A stretch of 64,000 nucleotides of DNA from Pseudoxanthomonas sp. JBR18. GTDB lineage: Bacteria; Pseudomonadota; Gammaproteobacteria; Xanthomonadales; Xanthomonadaceae. Position numbers and translations under genes: made by a program. Within the stretch, counting starts at the first letter, position 1. Every line of letters starts with the position of its first letter. Shown one piece after another: positions 7,668 to 16,246 of this stretch. Under the pieces are notes generated by a model. It saw only the letters and a program-made list of their open reading frames with translations. It ran no database searches and was not told where the DNA came from. Location: the NCBI RefSeq assembly GCF_028198165.1, contig NZ_CP116339.1, positions 3,727,001-3,791,000 on the forward strand. Reading direction: 5' to 3'.

Positions 7668-8930
7668 GTGAATTCAATCTCACCCGACAAGACCGGGCCG
7701 GCCACCTTCCCTGATCGCGATGTGCTGCTCGCCCTCGGCGAGCTCATGCACGAAGGCGCCATGCTGTTCCAGGCCGATGGCCACCTGCTGTGGTCCAACG
7801 ACGCGGCCCGCACGCGCCTGTGCGAGCGTGACGACAGTGATCCGCGTCCGCTGGGCGAACGATTGACCCAGCGGCTGCCTGCCGACGCGCTGACGCAGGC
7901 CCGCTCGACCGGCCGCTGGGGTGGCAGCCTGCCGGTGGACGACAAGATCGTCCTGGCGCATCTGTACTTCCATGCCGGGACCACCGAGGGCGAGGGCTAC
8001 TTCCTGGCCCTGATCCAGGAGGTCAAGGGCGCGCAGGAATTCGAAGAAGAGCTACAGCTGCGGCACGCCGAGCTGCGCCAGGCCTACATGCGCCTGAGCG
8101 GTGCCCAGGACAAACTCCTGCAGTCCGAGAAGATGGCCTCGATCGGCCAGCTGGCCGCCGGCGTGGCCCATGAGATCAACAACCCGATTGGCTACGTGCA
8201 TTCCAATCTTGGCAGTCTGCAGGAATACCTGCGCAGCCTGTTCACCCTGATCGAAGCCTACGAGCGCGCGCTGCGCGCGCCGGATCCCAAGGCGATGATC
8301 GATGAGATCGACGACATCCGTGAGCGCTTCGACATCGACTTCATCAGCCGCGACCTGCCGCAGCTGATGTCCGAGTCGCGCGAGGGCATCGAGCGGGTCA
8401 CCCGCATCGTGCGTGACCTGAAGGACTTCTCCTACTTCGACCGGGCCGAGTCCTGGAAGCTGGTGGACCTGCACATGGGGCTGGAGTCCACGATCAACAT
8501 CATCTGGAACGAGCTCAAGTACAAGGTCACCCTGGAGCGGCGCTATGGCGAACTGCCGATGGTCGAGTGCCTGCCCTCGGAATTGAACCAGGTCTACATG
8601 AACCTGCTGCTCAATGCGGGCCAGGCCATCGGCGAGCGCGGCACCATCGCCATCAGCACCGGGGTGGACGACGATCACGTGTGGATCGAGTTCAAGGACT
8701 CCGGGCCGGGCATTCCGCCGGACCTGCTGCAGCGCATCTTCGACCCGTTCTTCACCACCAAGCCCGTGGGCAGTGGCACCGGGCTGGGTCTGTCGATCTC
8801 CTACGGCATCATCAACAAGCACCACGGGCGCATCGACGTCAGCAGCCCGGCAGGCGAGGGGGCATGCTTCCGCATCGTGCTGCCGATCCGCCAACCCGCG
8901 CGTGCCGATGCCGCCAAGGGCGCGACCTGA
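7668..8930 (+). CDS. Cytoplasmic PAS sensor histidine kinase
   Basis: Orthodox histidine kinase of 420 aa without predicted membrane helices. Residues about 15-120 resemble a PAS sensor domain (GELMHEGAMLFQADGHLLWS). A coiled segment (126-150) leads to the phospho-acceptor site QLAAGVAHEINNPIG with H168. The ATPase domain shows the N box around N316 (NLLLNAG), G1 DSGPGIP (344-350), F box FDPFFTTK (358-365) and G2 GSGTGLGLS (368-376). The HEINNP type H box is common in kinases working with NtrC-like or stand-alone receivers. It starts with GTG and lacks a clear ribosome-binding site. It ends 36 bp from the convergent EAL-receiver gene; no response regulator follows on its own strand, so its partner is unknown. 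Confidence 0.9.
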   Translation: MNSISPDKTGPATFPDRDVLLALGELMHEGAMLFQADGHLLWSNDAARTRLCERDDSDPRPLGERLTQRLPADALTQARSTGRWGGSLPVDDKIVLAHLYFHAGTTEGEGYFLALIQEVKGAQEFEEELQLRHAELRQAYMRLSGAQDKLLQSEKMASIGQLAAGVAHEINNPIGYVHSNLGSLQEYLRSLFTLIEAYERALRAPDPKAMIDEIDDIRERFDIDFISRDLPQLMSESREGIERVTRIVRDLKDFSYFDRAESWKLVDLHMGLESTINIIWNELKYKVTLERRYGELPMVECLPSELNQVYMNLLLNAGQAIGERGTIAISTGVDDDHVWIEFKDSGPGIPPDLLQRIFDPFFTTKPVGSGTGLGLSISYGIINKHHGRIDVSSPAGEGACFRIVLPIRQPARADAAKGAT

Positions 8931-8966
8931 GGGTTGCGCCAACGTCCTAGTGATGGCCGGGCCGGC

Positions 8967-10712
8967 TCAGGAGGGAGGATCGCGCCGCTGATCCTCGTGG
9001 GTCCTGAAGGCCTGGCGGATGTGCTTGCGCAGTTCCTCGTCGTTCCATGGCTTGGTCAGGAAGCGGTAGATCGAGCCGCGGTTGATCGCATCGGTGACCG
9101 TGGTCAGGTCCGTGTAGCCGGAGAGCACCAGCCGGATGGTGTCCGGATAGAGCATCTTCACCCGGCCCAGGAATTCGGTGCCGCTCATGTCGGACATGCG
9201 CTGGTCGGAAAGAATCACCTGCACGTCGTTGGTAGCCAGCAGGTCGAAGGCGTCGCGCACGTTGCCCGCCGCCAGGATCCGGTAGCCGTCGCGGCGGAAC
9301 AGCCGGACCAGTGAGCGCAGCACGTTCTCCTCGTCATCCAGCAGCAGCAGAGTCTTGTCCGGACTGGATTCGGCGAAGGACTCCGGGCGGATGTAGCGTC
9401 GGCGCAGCACCGTGCCGGCGGCTTCGGCCGACATCGGCTCACCGAACAGGTAGCCCTGGAACACGTCGCAGTCGCTGCGGCGCAGAAAGCCCAGCTGGGC
9501 CTGGGATTCGACACCGTTGGCGATGACGGTCATGCCCAACTGGTGGCCCATGGCGATGATGGTGCGGGCGATGGCCGCCTCGCGGTTGCCGGCCGGGGCG
9601 CTGTTGATGAAGCTGCGGTCGATCTTGAGCCGGTCGACCGGGTAGCGCACCAGGGCGCCCAGGCTGGAGTCACCGGTCCCGAAGTTGTCCAAGCTGAGAC
9701 TGACGCCCTCGCTGGAAAGCTTGGCCAGGGTCTCGTGCACGAAGTTCACGTTCTTGGTCAGGGCGCTTTCGTTGATCTCCAGCACCAGGGTCTGGGCCGG
9801 TACGCCGGTGGCCTGCAGGACCTGCATGACTTCGGAATAGAAGGTCGGCCGCAGCAACTGCAACGTGGAGACATTGACGGCGATGGTGAAGTCGTCGAAA
9901 CCCTGGTCGCGCCACTGCCGGGCCTGACGCAGGGCGCCCTCCAGGACCCAGGTGCCGATCTGCACCACCACGCCCAGGCGCTCGGCGGTCAGCATGAAGC
10001 GCTCGGGCACCAGCATGCCCAGGCTGGGTGACTGCCAGCGCACCAGCGATTCCATGCCGACCACGCGCCCGTCGCGCGCGCTGACCATCGGCTGGTAACG
10101 CAGACGCAGTTCGCCGTTGGGGATGGCGTCGACGATCTGGCGGGAAATGACCCGGTCGTTGTGCGCGCTCGGCGGCCCCCCCCGCTCGAACATCCGCACC
10201 ACGTTGCCGCCCTCGCGCGCGGCCTGGAGGACCGCCTGTTCGGCCAGGTCCATCAGCGGGGAGAGTTCGTCAGCGTGGTCGGGGTAGAGGCTGACCCCGA
10301 TCTTGCCGGTCATGAACAGGTTGTAGGGCAGCACCGACAGCGGCAGTTCGATCTGCTGCCGGATTTCCTCGGCAAACGCCTCCGGGCCGGGGACGCCGGG
10401 CAGGCACGGCACCGCGATCAGCAGTTCGTCGCTCCCGTGGCGCCACAGCAGGCCGCGCCCGGCCAGGTGCTCGCGTAGCCGCGCGGCCAGCAGCGCCAGC
10501 GCCTGGTCGCCGACCTCGTCGCTCATGGTCTCGTTGATCGAAGCGAAGTGGTCGATGTCCAGGTGCAGCAGCATCAAGCCATGTTCACCCTCGCGTGCCC
10601 GCGCCAGCATCTCCTCCAGCGCCGGATGCCCCGCGCCCAAGCGCGCAGGCAGGCTGCCTGGAGGGTTGGCAGGAGCATCCGGGTTCCACATGGGGTCAAG
10701 ATCCGAGGACAT
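8967..10712 (-). CDS. Degenerate GGDEF-EAL protein with C-terminal receiver domain
   Basis: A c-di-GMP-type regulator of 581 aa with three domains. A GGDEF-like domain (about 30-175) has HGSDE at 92-96 in place of GGDEF, so cyclase activity is unlikely. The EAL-like domain (190-435) has ESL at 221-223, DNFGTG at 342-347 where active enzymes have DDFGTG, and ANGVES where AEGVET is usual; metal and base residues are therefore lost. The C-terminal receiver (453-575) is intact: acidic pair 459-460, acceptor D503, S531 and K554. It probably works as a phosphorylation-controlled c-di-GMP binder or partner protein rather than as an enzyme. The start at 10712 overlaps the upstream kinase gene by 17 bp; 10736 and 10691 are alternatives. 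Confidence 0.88.
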   Translation of the reverse strand: MSSDLDPMWNPDAPANPPGSLPARLGAGHPALEEMLARAREGEHGLMLLHLDIDHFASINETMSDEVGDQALALLAARLREHLAGRGLLWRHGSDELLIAVPCLPGVPGPEAFAEEIRQQIELPLSVLPYNLFMTGKIGVSLYPDHADELSPLMDLAEQAVLQAAREGGNVVRMFERGGPPSAHNDRVISRQIVDAIPNGELRLRYQPMVSARDGRVVGMESLVRWQSPSLGMLVPERFMLTAERLGVVVQIGTWVLEGALRQARQWRDQGFDDFTIAVNVSTLQLLRPTFYSEVMQVLQATGVPAQTLVLEINESALTKNVNFVHETLAKLSSEGVSLSLDNFGTGDSSLGALVRYPVDRLKIDRSFINSAPAGNREAAIARTIIAMGHQLGMTVIANGVESQAQLGFLRRSDCDVFQGYLFGEPMSAEAAGTVLRRRYIRPESFAESSPDKTLLLLDDEENVLRSLVRLFRRDGYRILAAGNVRDAFDLLATNDVQVILSDQRMSDMSGTEFLGRVKMLYPDTIRLVLSGYTDLTTVTDAINRGSIYRFLTKPWNDEELRKHIRQAFRTHEDQRRDPPS

Positions 10713-12777
10713 CTGACGAAGCCGACACCATGGCATAAGGCAGGTGGAGCGTCACCCGGGTACCGTTCCCGGGAGCGGAGTCGATGTGCAAGGTGCCGCC
10801 GGCGGTCTGTGCGCGTTCGCGCATCACGATCAGGCCCAGTCCACGTGGTCCGGCCGGGTCGAACCCCTCGCCGTCGTCCACCACCTCCAGGCGCAGTTGC
10901 CGGTGTCCGGCTGGCTTGAGACGCAGGGTGACCGAGCCGGCGCGCGCGTGGCGCAGGGCGTTGGTCAGGCTTTCCTGGGCGATGCGGAAGCAGGCCTGTT
11001 CGGCCTCTGCATCGGGGCGCTCGGGCAGGGGATCGATGTCCAGCTGCAGCTCCACCTGCGAGGCGCGGAACAGCATGCCGGCCTGCCAGCGCACCGCCGC
11101 CTCCAGGCCCAGGGCATCCAGTTGGGGCGGACGCAGCAGCATGGCGAGATTGCGGAGCTTGTCGATGCTCGCATCGGCGAGCTGGACGATGTGGGCCAGG
11201 TCGTCGCGCTGCCTGCCCGGGTCGGTTTCCCCCTGCGCGGCGTGGGCCGAGAGTTTCATGGCGGTGATCGCCTGCCCGACGTCGTCGTGCAGGTCGCGGG
11301 AAAGCGCCCGGCGCTCATCCTCCTGCAGGGAAAACAGGCGGCGTGCCATGGCCTGCAGTTCGCGGTTGCTCTGCTCCAGCGCATCGCGCATGCGCTCGGG
11401 TTCGCTGAGGTCGCGCACGATCAGCAGGCGGCAGTCGCGGCCGCTGTAGCGGACCTCGCCCAGCGACAGGCCCGCGTGGAAGACGCTGCCGTCCTGGCGG
11501 CGCATGCGCAGGGCCGTGCCGATCCCGACGGTGGTGTCCGGTCGGTGCATCTGGTCGCGGACATGTTCCAGATCCTGGGCGGGTACCAGACGCTCCAGCG
11601 ACTCGCCCAGCAGGGTTTCACTGGTGTATCCAAGCTGCTGGGCGCAGGCCGCATTGGCATAGAGCACGTGCTCGCCATGCAGGATCAGCACGCCGTCGGG
11701 CAGCACGCGAACCAGTTCCTTGAACTGCGCTTCGCGCTCGTGCAGCAGGCGACGCGCGTCCTCGCGCTCGGTCACGTCCTGCAGCGTGCCACGCACCGCC
11801 GATCCGCTGTCGCGTTGGGATGCGTTGGCGCGCAGGTGCACGGTGAGCGCGCGTCCATCGGCGGACTGCAGTGGCACCAGCGCGTCCATGCAGACCGGAC
11901 CGGCCCCGCGCAGCGGGGTCAGCAGCGCCTGCAGCTGGGCCGCGCCCTGTGCATCGCCAGCCGAGAGCAGATCTTCGAACCGATGCCGCCGCAGCGCGTC
12001 CGGCGGCGGGCGGCGCCCAAGCATCCGGTAGATCTGCTTTGAGTAGACCCCCAGCCCGGTGTCCGGATCGAACTCCCACCAACCCAATCGGGCGATGTCC
12101 TGGGCTTCCTCCAGTCGCGCCAGCGCCTGGTCCCGTCGCGCGCGCGCATCCTGCTCGGCGGTGCGATCGTCGATCACGACCAGTCGTGCATCGCGGCCTT
12201 CGCGACGCATGGGCGCATCGCGAACCTCGACCACGCGTTGGCGACCGTCGAGCAGCACGGCCTGGCCGGTTCGCAGGTGTTGGCCCTCCGCGTTCGCGAC
12301 GATCGGTTGGTCCACGCCAGACCACAGGCCGTCCAGCGACCGGCCCAACAACTGGCTGCGCGAGAAGCCAAAAAAAGCGAGCGCCGCGGGGTTGGCGTCG
12401 ACGATCCGCAGCTCGGGCATCTCACAGACCAGCATCGGCCCAGGATTGGTCCGGAACATCCGTCGGTAATCGGTCTTGGTCGCCGCCAACCGACGATGCG
12501 TGCGCGTGATGCGGCGGACGAGGGCGCGCAGCACGATCGAAAGTGCCAGGGTGCTGACCGCCATGAACACCAGGCCGCTGCCCAACTGGATCGCCGTCCA
12601 GCGCCCCGGCGCTCCCGTGCCGGCCCCGATCAGCAGCGGGCCGCCGATCGCCCAGGCCAGTCCCAGCGCGCCGTACACGGTGACGATCCGACGCGTCCAG
12701 CGCGTGAGCGCGTAGTGGAGCCGGCGTTCGGAGCGGTACGGGCGCGCAGCGTGGGGGGAAGCTGGAGGGGTCGCCAT
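10696..12777 (-). CDS. Membrane PAS sensor kinase of the NarL/HisKA_3 class
   Basis: Sensor kinase of 693 aa. Two membrane helices lie in residues about 30-90 (AIGGPLLIGAG and GLVFMAVSTLALSIVL regions) with a very short periplasmic loop. Three PAS-like domains follow (about 105-215, 225-345 and 350-470). The HisKA_3 phospho-acceptor motif RDLHDDVGQ places the histidine at 497, and the ATPase domain has DDGEGFD and GLGLIVMRERAQ. This kinase type normally pairs with NarL/LuxR-family regulators. None is adjacent; instead the next gene, overlapping by 17 bp, is the EAL-receiver protein, a plausible phosphorylation target. Confidence 0.9.
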   Translation of the reverse strand: MATPPASPHAARPYRSERRLHYALTRWTRRIVTVYGALGLAWAIGGPLLIGAGTGAPGRWTAIQLGSGLVFMAVSTLALSIVLRALVRRITRTHRRLAATKTDYRRMFRTNPGPMLVCEMPELRIVDANPAALAFFGFSRSQLLGRSLDGLWSGVDQPIVANAEGQHLRTGQAVLLDGRQRVVEVRDAPMRREGRDARLVVIDDRTAEQDARARRDQALARLEEAQDIARLGWWEFDPDTGLGVYSKQIYRMLGRRPPPDALRRHRFEDLLSAGDAQGAAQLQALLTPLRGAGPVCMDALVPLQSADGRALTVHLRANASQRDSGSAVRGTLQDVTEREDARRLLHEREAQFKELVRVLPDGVLILHGEHVLYANAACAQQLGYTSETLLGESLERLVPAQDLEHVRDQMHRPDTTVGIGTALRMRRQDGSVFHAGLSLGEVRYSGRDCRLLIVRDLSEPERMRDALEQSNRELQAMARRLFSLQEDERRALSRDLHDDVGQAITAMKLSAHAAQGETDPGRQRDDLAHIVQLADASIDKLRNLAMLLRPPQLDALGLEAAVRWQAGMLFRASQVELQLDIDPLPERPDAEAEQACFRIAQESLTNALRHARAGSVTLRLKPAGHRQLRLEVVDDGEGFDPAGPRGLGLIVMRERAQTAGGTLHIDSAPGNGTRVTLHLPYAMVSASSDVLGS

Positions 12778-12850
12778 CGTCCGCCCATCCGGGCCGGCAA
12801 GTCACGTGTGGTCGTGATCTTAACGGCAAGCGCCGACGGGCCCAACGGGC

Positions 12851-12877
12851 TCAACTAAAAGCAGGGGCGGCCGATAT
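12851..12877 (+). promoter_or_regulatory. Sigma-28 promoter of the GGDEF-EAL gene
   Basis: TCAA at 12851-12854, exactly 15 nt, then GCCGATAT at 12870-12877 match the sigma-28 pattern TAAA-N15-GCCGATAA with two mismatches. Transcription would start near 12884, giving a leader of about 40 nt before the GTG start. This places the downstream c-di-GMP enzyme in the late flagellar class. Confidence 0.72.
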
Positions 12878-12925
12878 GACTTTCGTCCGTCAGCGTCCCA
12901 GGCGGTTCAGAAGGAGCACTCCGGC

Positions 12926-15370
12926 GTGGATCACGGCGTCATTGCAAGCTTGCTGCGGCATCCGGTTGGGTCGGCCTTCGTCCTGTTGGACGTCGAAGGC
13001 CGCCCGCTGGCTTCCAACGGCGCGGCCCAGGCCATGGGCCTTCCCGGCGCCATCGAGGCCTACATGGATCTGCTGGCCCAGGCCGGCGGGCCCTCGCTCG
13101 CGGCCGGACGCATGGTGCCTTGCGTGTTGCCGGGGCCGCAGGCCGCCTCCCTGGAGGGGTGGCTGAGCGCGGTGCATGACGAGCACGGCCAGATCCTGGC
13201 CTATACCTTGAGCGTGCCGGAGGCATCCCCGGGCGCCGGTGCGCGGCCTGCGGTGCCGGCGCGCCTGCAGGCCCAGCTGGGGGAACAGGAAGTCATGCTG
13301 CGCGAGGCCCAGCGCATCGCCGGCATGGGCGACTGGTCGTGGGAGCTGAGCAGCGACAAAGTCGTGCTGTCCGGCGAACTGCCGACGGCGCATGGCCTGG
13401 CCACCGATCCGATGGGCGGCCGCCAATTTCTGCAACTGCTCACCCGGGCGTCCGCCGCAACGTTGGTCCGCGCGATCAGGCGCATGAAGCAGGAGTCGGT
13501 GCCGATTTCACTGGACCTGGAACTGGCCGTGCGGCGGGAAGCGCTCATGCAGGTCCGCGTCTGGGGCCGCCCGGTGCATGCGCCCGACGGACGCCTGTCC
13601 CGGATCGTGGGGCAGGTTCTCAACATCACCGCCCAGCGCCAGACCGACGCACTGATCCGCTGGCGCACTGAACTGCTCAATCGCGTCTCGGCCCTGGGCA
13701 AGATCGGAGGGTGCGAGATCGAGGTCGACACCCGCGACCTGCAATGCACCGAGGAGTGCTACCGCATTCACGGCTTGCGCAAGGAGGCGGTGTCGCTGGA
13801 CCAGCTGTTGTCGCTGTATACGCACGAGTCGCGGGAGGCCTTCCAGGCCGCGCTGGCCCAGATCGCGCACGGCAGCCTGCCCGAGCAACTGGACCTGTGC
13901 TTCCACCGCCCCTCCGGACTGCGGGTCTGGGTCCAGGTCCTGATTGAACTGGACAAGCGCGACGGCCTGCCGCCGCGCTTCGTCGTGCTCTTCCGCGATA
14001 TCTCGCGCGAGCGCGAGGCGAGCGAACGGATCGATAAGCTGGCCCACTACGACCTGCTCACCGGGCTTCCCAACCGCGCCCTGCTGCGCGAGCAGGCCGA
14101 GGACGCCATCCGCGAGGCGGTGGAGCAGGGCAGCACCCTGGCGGTGCTGTTCGTGGACCTGGACGGCTTCAAGAACATCAACGATTCCTATGGCCACGCC
14201 ACCGGCGACATGCTGCTCAAGCTCGCGGCCGGGCGGATGCACCAGCACCTGCGCACCAGCGACCTGTTCAGCCGCTTCAGCGGCGACGAGTTCGTCATCG
14301 TGCTGCGCGACCTGGCCGATCCCGGCGATGCCGGCCATGTGGCCCGCAAGCTGATCGCGGCCCTGGCCGAGCCGCTGGAGTGGGGCGATGGGATGATCAA
14401 GCTGAGTGCGAGCATCGGAATCGCCCTGGTCGACGCCAACCACCAGGACTTCGATGGCCTGCTGCGTGCCGCCGACGCGGCGATGTACGCGGCCAAGGAG
14501 TCCGGCCGCAACACCTCCCACTATTACAGCCAGGACGTCCTGCTGCGCGCCCAGCGCCGGCGCGAGATCGAGAACGCGCTGCACGGCGCGCTGGAGCGCG
14601 AGGAGTTTTCGCTGGTGTACCAGCCGTTGGCCCACACCGCCGGCCAACGCGCCCCGGCGGTCGAAGCGCTGCTGCGATGGCACCGTCCGGGGCACGGGTT
14701 CTGCAGCCCCGCCGAATTCATTCCCATCGCCGAGCGCTGCGGTGAAATCGTGCGCATCGGCGATTGGGTGATCAGTGAGGCGTGCCGCCAGGCGGCCGCC
14801 TGGGATGCGGCCGGCCTGCGCTTCGACCGCATCTCGGTCAACGTCTCGGCCATGCAGCTGCGCGACCGCGGATTTGCCGAGCGCGTGCTGGCCATCTGCC
14901 ATGCCCATGGCTGGTCGCCGACCCGGCTGGAGCTGGAGCTCACCGAGTCGGCGCTGATCCGCGACACCGAGGCCCTGCGGCACTGCTTCGATCTGTTCGA
15001 AAAGCACGGCGTACCGCTTGCCGTGGACGATTTCGGGACCGGCTTTTCCAACCTGCACTATCTCAACCGGTTCCCCGTGCACCGCCTGAAGATCGATCGC
15101 AGCTTCGTGCAGGACATGCTGCATGACCTGGGGACGGCCAAGGTCACCCAGGCCATCATCCAACTGGGGCATGCGCTGGGGATGCAGGTGGTCGCCGAGG
15201 GCGTGGAAACCGTGCAGGAAGACGCGCTGCTGCGCGAACAGGGCTGCGACGAGATCCAGGGCTACCTGTACTCGCGGCCGTTGCCGCCGCGGGAGATGTC
15301 GATCTTTCTGCGCGGTCGCCAGGACAGCCTGGTGACCGTTGCGCCGACCATGGCCGTCGCCGAGCACTAA
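12926..15370 (+). CDS. PAS-GGDEF-EAL c-di-GMP cyclase/phosphodiesterase
   Basis: A composite c-di-GMP protein of 814 aa. The N-terminal 360 residues contain up to three PAS-like sensor segments (for example AQRIAGMGDWSWELSSDK and the later GKIGGCEIEVDTR). A GGDEF domain follows (about 370-530) with SGDEF in the signature position, a tolerated variant. The EAL domain (about 545-800) looks intact: EALLRW, LELTESAL, DDFGTGFSNL, KIDRSFV, VVAEGVET and QGYLYSRPLP. No membrane helices are seen. The start is GTG with AAGGAG 9 nt upstream. The sigma-28 promoter ties it to motility; its net activity cannot be told from sequence. Confidence 0.92.
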   Translation: MDHGVIASLLRHPVGSAFVLLDVEGRPLASNGAAQAMGLPGAIEAYMDLLAQAGGPSLAAGRMVPCVLPGPQAASLEGWLSAVHDEHGQILAYTLSVPEASPGAGARPAVPARLQAQLGEQEVMLREAQRIAGMGDWSWELSSDKVVLSGELPTAHGLATDPMGGRQFLQLLTRASAATLVRAIRRMKQESVPISLDLELAVRREALMQVRVWGRPVHAPDGRLSRIVGQVLNITAQRQTDALIRWRTELLNRVSALGKIGGCEIEVDTRDLQCTEECYRIHGLRKEAVSLDQLLSLYTHESREAFQAALAQIAHGSLPEQLDLCFHRPSGLRVWVQVLIELDKRDGLPPRFVVLFRDISREREASERIDKLAHYDLLTGLPNRALLREQAEDAIREAVEQGSTLAVLFVDLDGFKNINDSYGHATGDMLLKLAAGRMHQHLRTSDLFSRFSGDEFVIVLRDLADPGDAGHVARKLIAALAEPLEWGDGMIKLSASIGIALVDANHQDFDGLLRAADAAMYAAKESGRNTSHYYSQDVLLRAQRRREIENALHGALEREEFSLVYQPLAHTAGQRAPAVEALLRWHRPGHGFCSPAEFIPIAERCGEIVRIGDWVISEACRQAAAWDAAGLRFDRISVNVSAMQLRDRGFAERVLAICHAHGWSPTRLELELTESALIRDTEALRHCFDLFEKHGVPLAVDDFGTGFSNLHYLNRFPVHRLKIDRSFVQDMLHDLGTAKVTQAIIQLGHALGMQVVAEGVETVQEDALLREQGCDEIQGYLYSRPLPPREMSIFLRGRQDSLVTVAPTMAVAEH

Positions 15371-15403
15371 GCCACACGCGTCAACATGGTTGCGTCGCCC
15401 GAA

Positions 15404-15433
15404 GAAGCCCGCGCCTTGCGCGGGCTTCGCGTT
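15404..15433 (+). terminator. Rho-independent terminator after the GGDEF-EAL gene
   Basis: GAAGCCCGCG, a 5-nt loop and CGCGGGCTTC form a perfect 10-bp stem, followed by GCGTTT. It lies 34 bp after the stop codon. The T tract is short, but the stem is strong and the position is right. Confidence 0.75.
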
Positions 15434-15852
15434 TGAGAGCGCCTAAGACGGGGCTGACCGATTAGCTGGGGTTTGCGCCGCGCGGCGCTTCGGATGGGCT
15501 TCGTTGGCCTGCGCGCCGCAAGCGAACGCGGGATATCACGGTCCATGGTCTTGACCGCTCCATGGGTAGCGGCCAGGCGCGGGCGAGGATCTGCTCACTC
15601 AGCGCCGCCCGGCGCATTGATGCCAGAACAGGATCCGGCTGTTGCCGGGTTCATCCCAAGGAGGGCGATGCGCCGATGTCGAATGTCGGGGCCGGCGCCC
15701 AGGCGATGCCGACGCCCAGGCGCATCTGCCGCGTGCGCTTCACGATCAGCGGACAGCTGCGCGCAACCCGCCGGATTCAGTCGTTCTGAACATCCGCCGG
15801 CCAGGCGTGGCGGGCTTCAATCCGTTCCTGGCCTTCAATCGGCCCGGTTGCC
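15434..15852. other. Intergenic region without a supported gene
   Basis: About 420 bp between the terminator and the small minus-strand gene. The only candidate is a 38-codon plus-strand frame from about 15676 (MSNVGAGAQAMPTPRRICRV and on to a TGA) preceded by AAGGAG, too far upstream to be convincing. No promoter, RNA gene or repeat was recognised. Composition is like the neighbours, so a decayed gene is possible but cannot be shown. Confidence 0.5.
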
Positions 15853-16089
15853 TTATTGGCTGTCCGTGGTCGCAACACCCATGGCCTGCAGGGCATGGCC
15901 ATCCAGGCCCAGATCCCACGCCAGGGAGGCGAGGACCGGGTCGAGCTTGGCCTGCGGCGGCGTGCTTGCGGTGGCCTGGGCGCGTAGCTGGCCCAGTTCC
16001 GCGCGGGCCAGGGCCTCGAGCCGCTGGAGGGCCGGGGCGTCATCGGAAGGCACGGATTCGTTGGGCTGGCGGGTGAAGGCTTGGATCAT
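15853..16089 (-). CDS. Small hypothetical protein downstream of a chemoreceptor
   Basis: An unrecognised protein of 78 aa. It begins MIQAFTRQPNESVPSDD and continues with an alanine/leucine-rich, probably helical middle (ALQRLEALARAELGQLRA), then a short C-terminal part ending GVATTDSQ. There is no signal peptide or membrane helix. The frame extends upstream to 16290, but that part is arginine/proline-rich and overlaps the receptor gene, so the ATG at 16089 is preferred although no clear ribosome-binding site is seen. It lies 157 bp downstream of the chemoreceptor on the same strand and could be co-transcribed from the sigma-28 promoter. Function unknown. Confidence 0.5.
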   Translation of the reverse strand: MIQAFTRQPNESVPSDDAPALQRLEALARAELGQLRAQATASTPPQAKLDPVLASLAWDLGLDGHALQAMGVATTDSQ

Positions 16090-16246
16090 GGGAGGCGATG
16101 GCCGAAACCAGTGCGCAGAGGGGAGAGGTCGGGGATGACGGGGGTCGATGCCGTCAGCATTGCTGACGTCCAACGGACGAACGACCCGGCCAGGCGCAGG
16201 GCCGGACCGGGTCGCTCGATGCCGCGGATCTTGCGTGGGCGCTGGC

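Noticed and set aside
13508..15367. A 619-codon open frame opposite the GGDEF-EAL gene
   Set aside because: Same reason: antisense to a protein with all catalytic motifs, no ribosome-binding site and no recognisable domain.
15562..15791. Small plus-strand protein downstream of AAGGAG
   Set aside because: The ribosome-binding site is too far from the only sensible ATG and the translation has no recognisable features.
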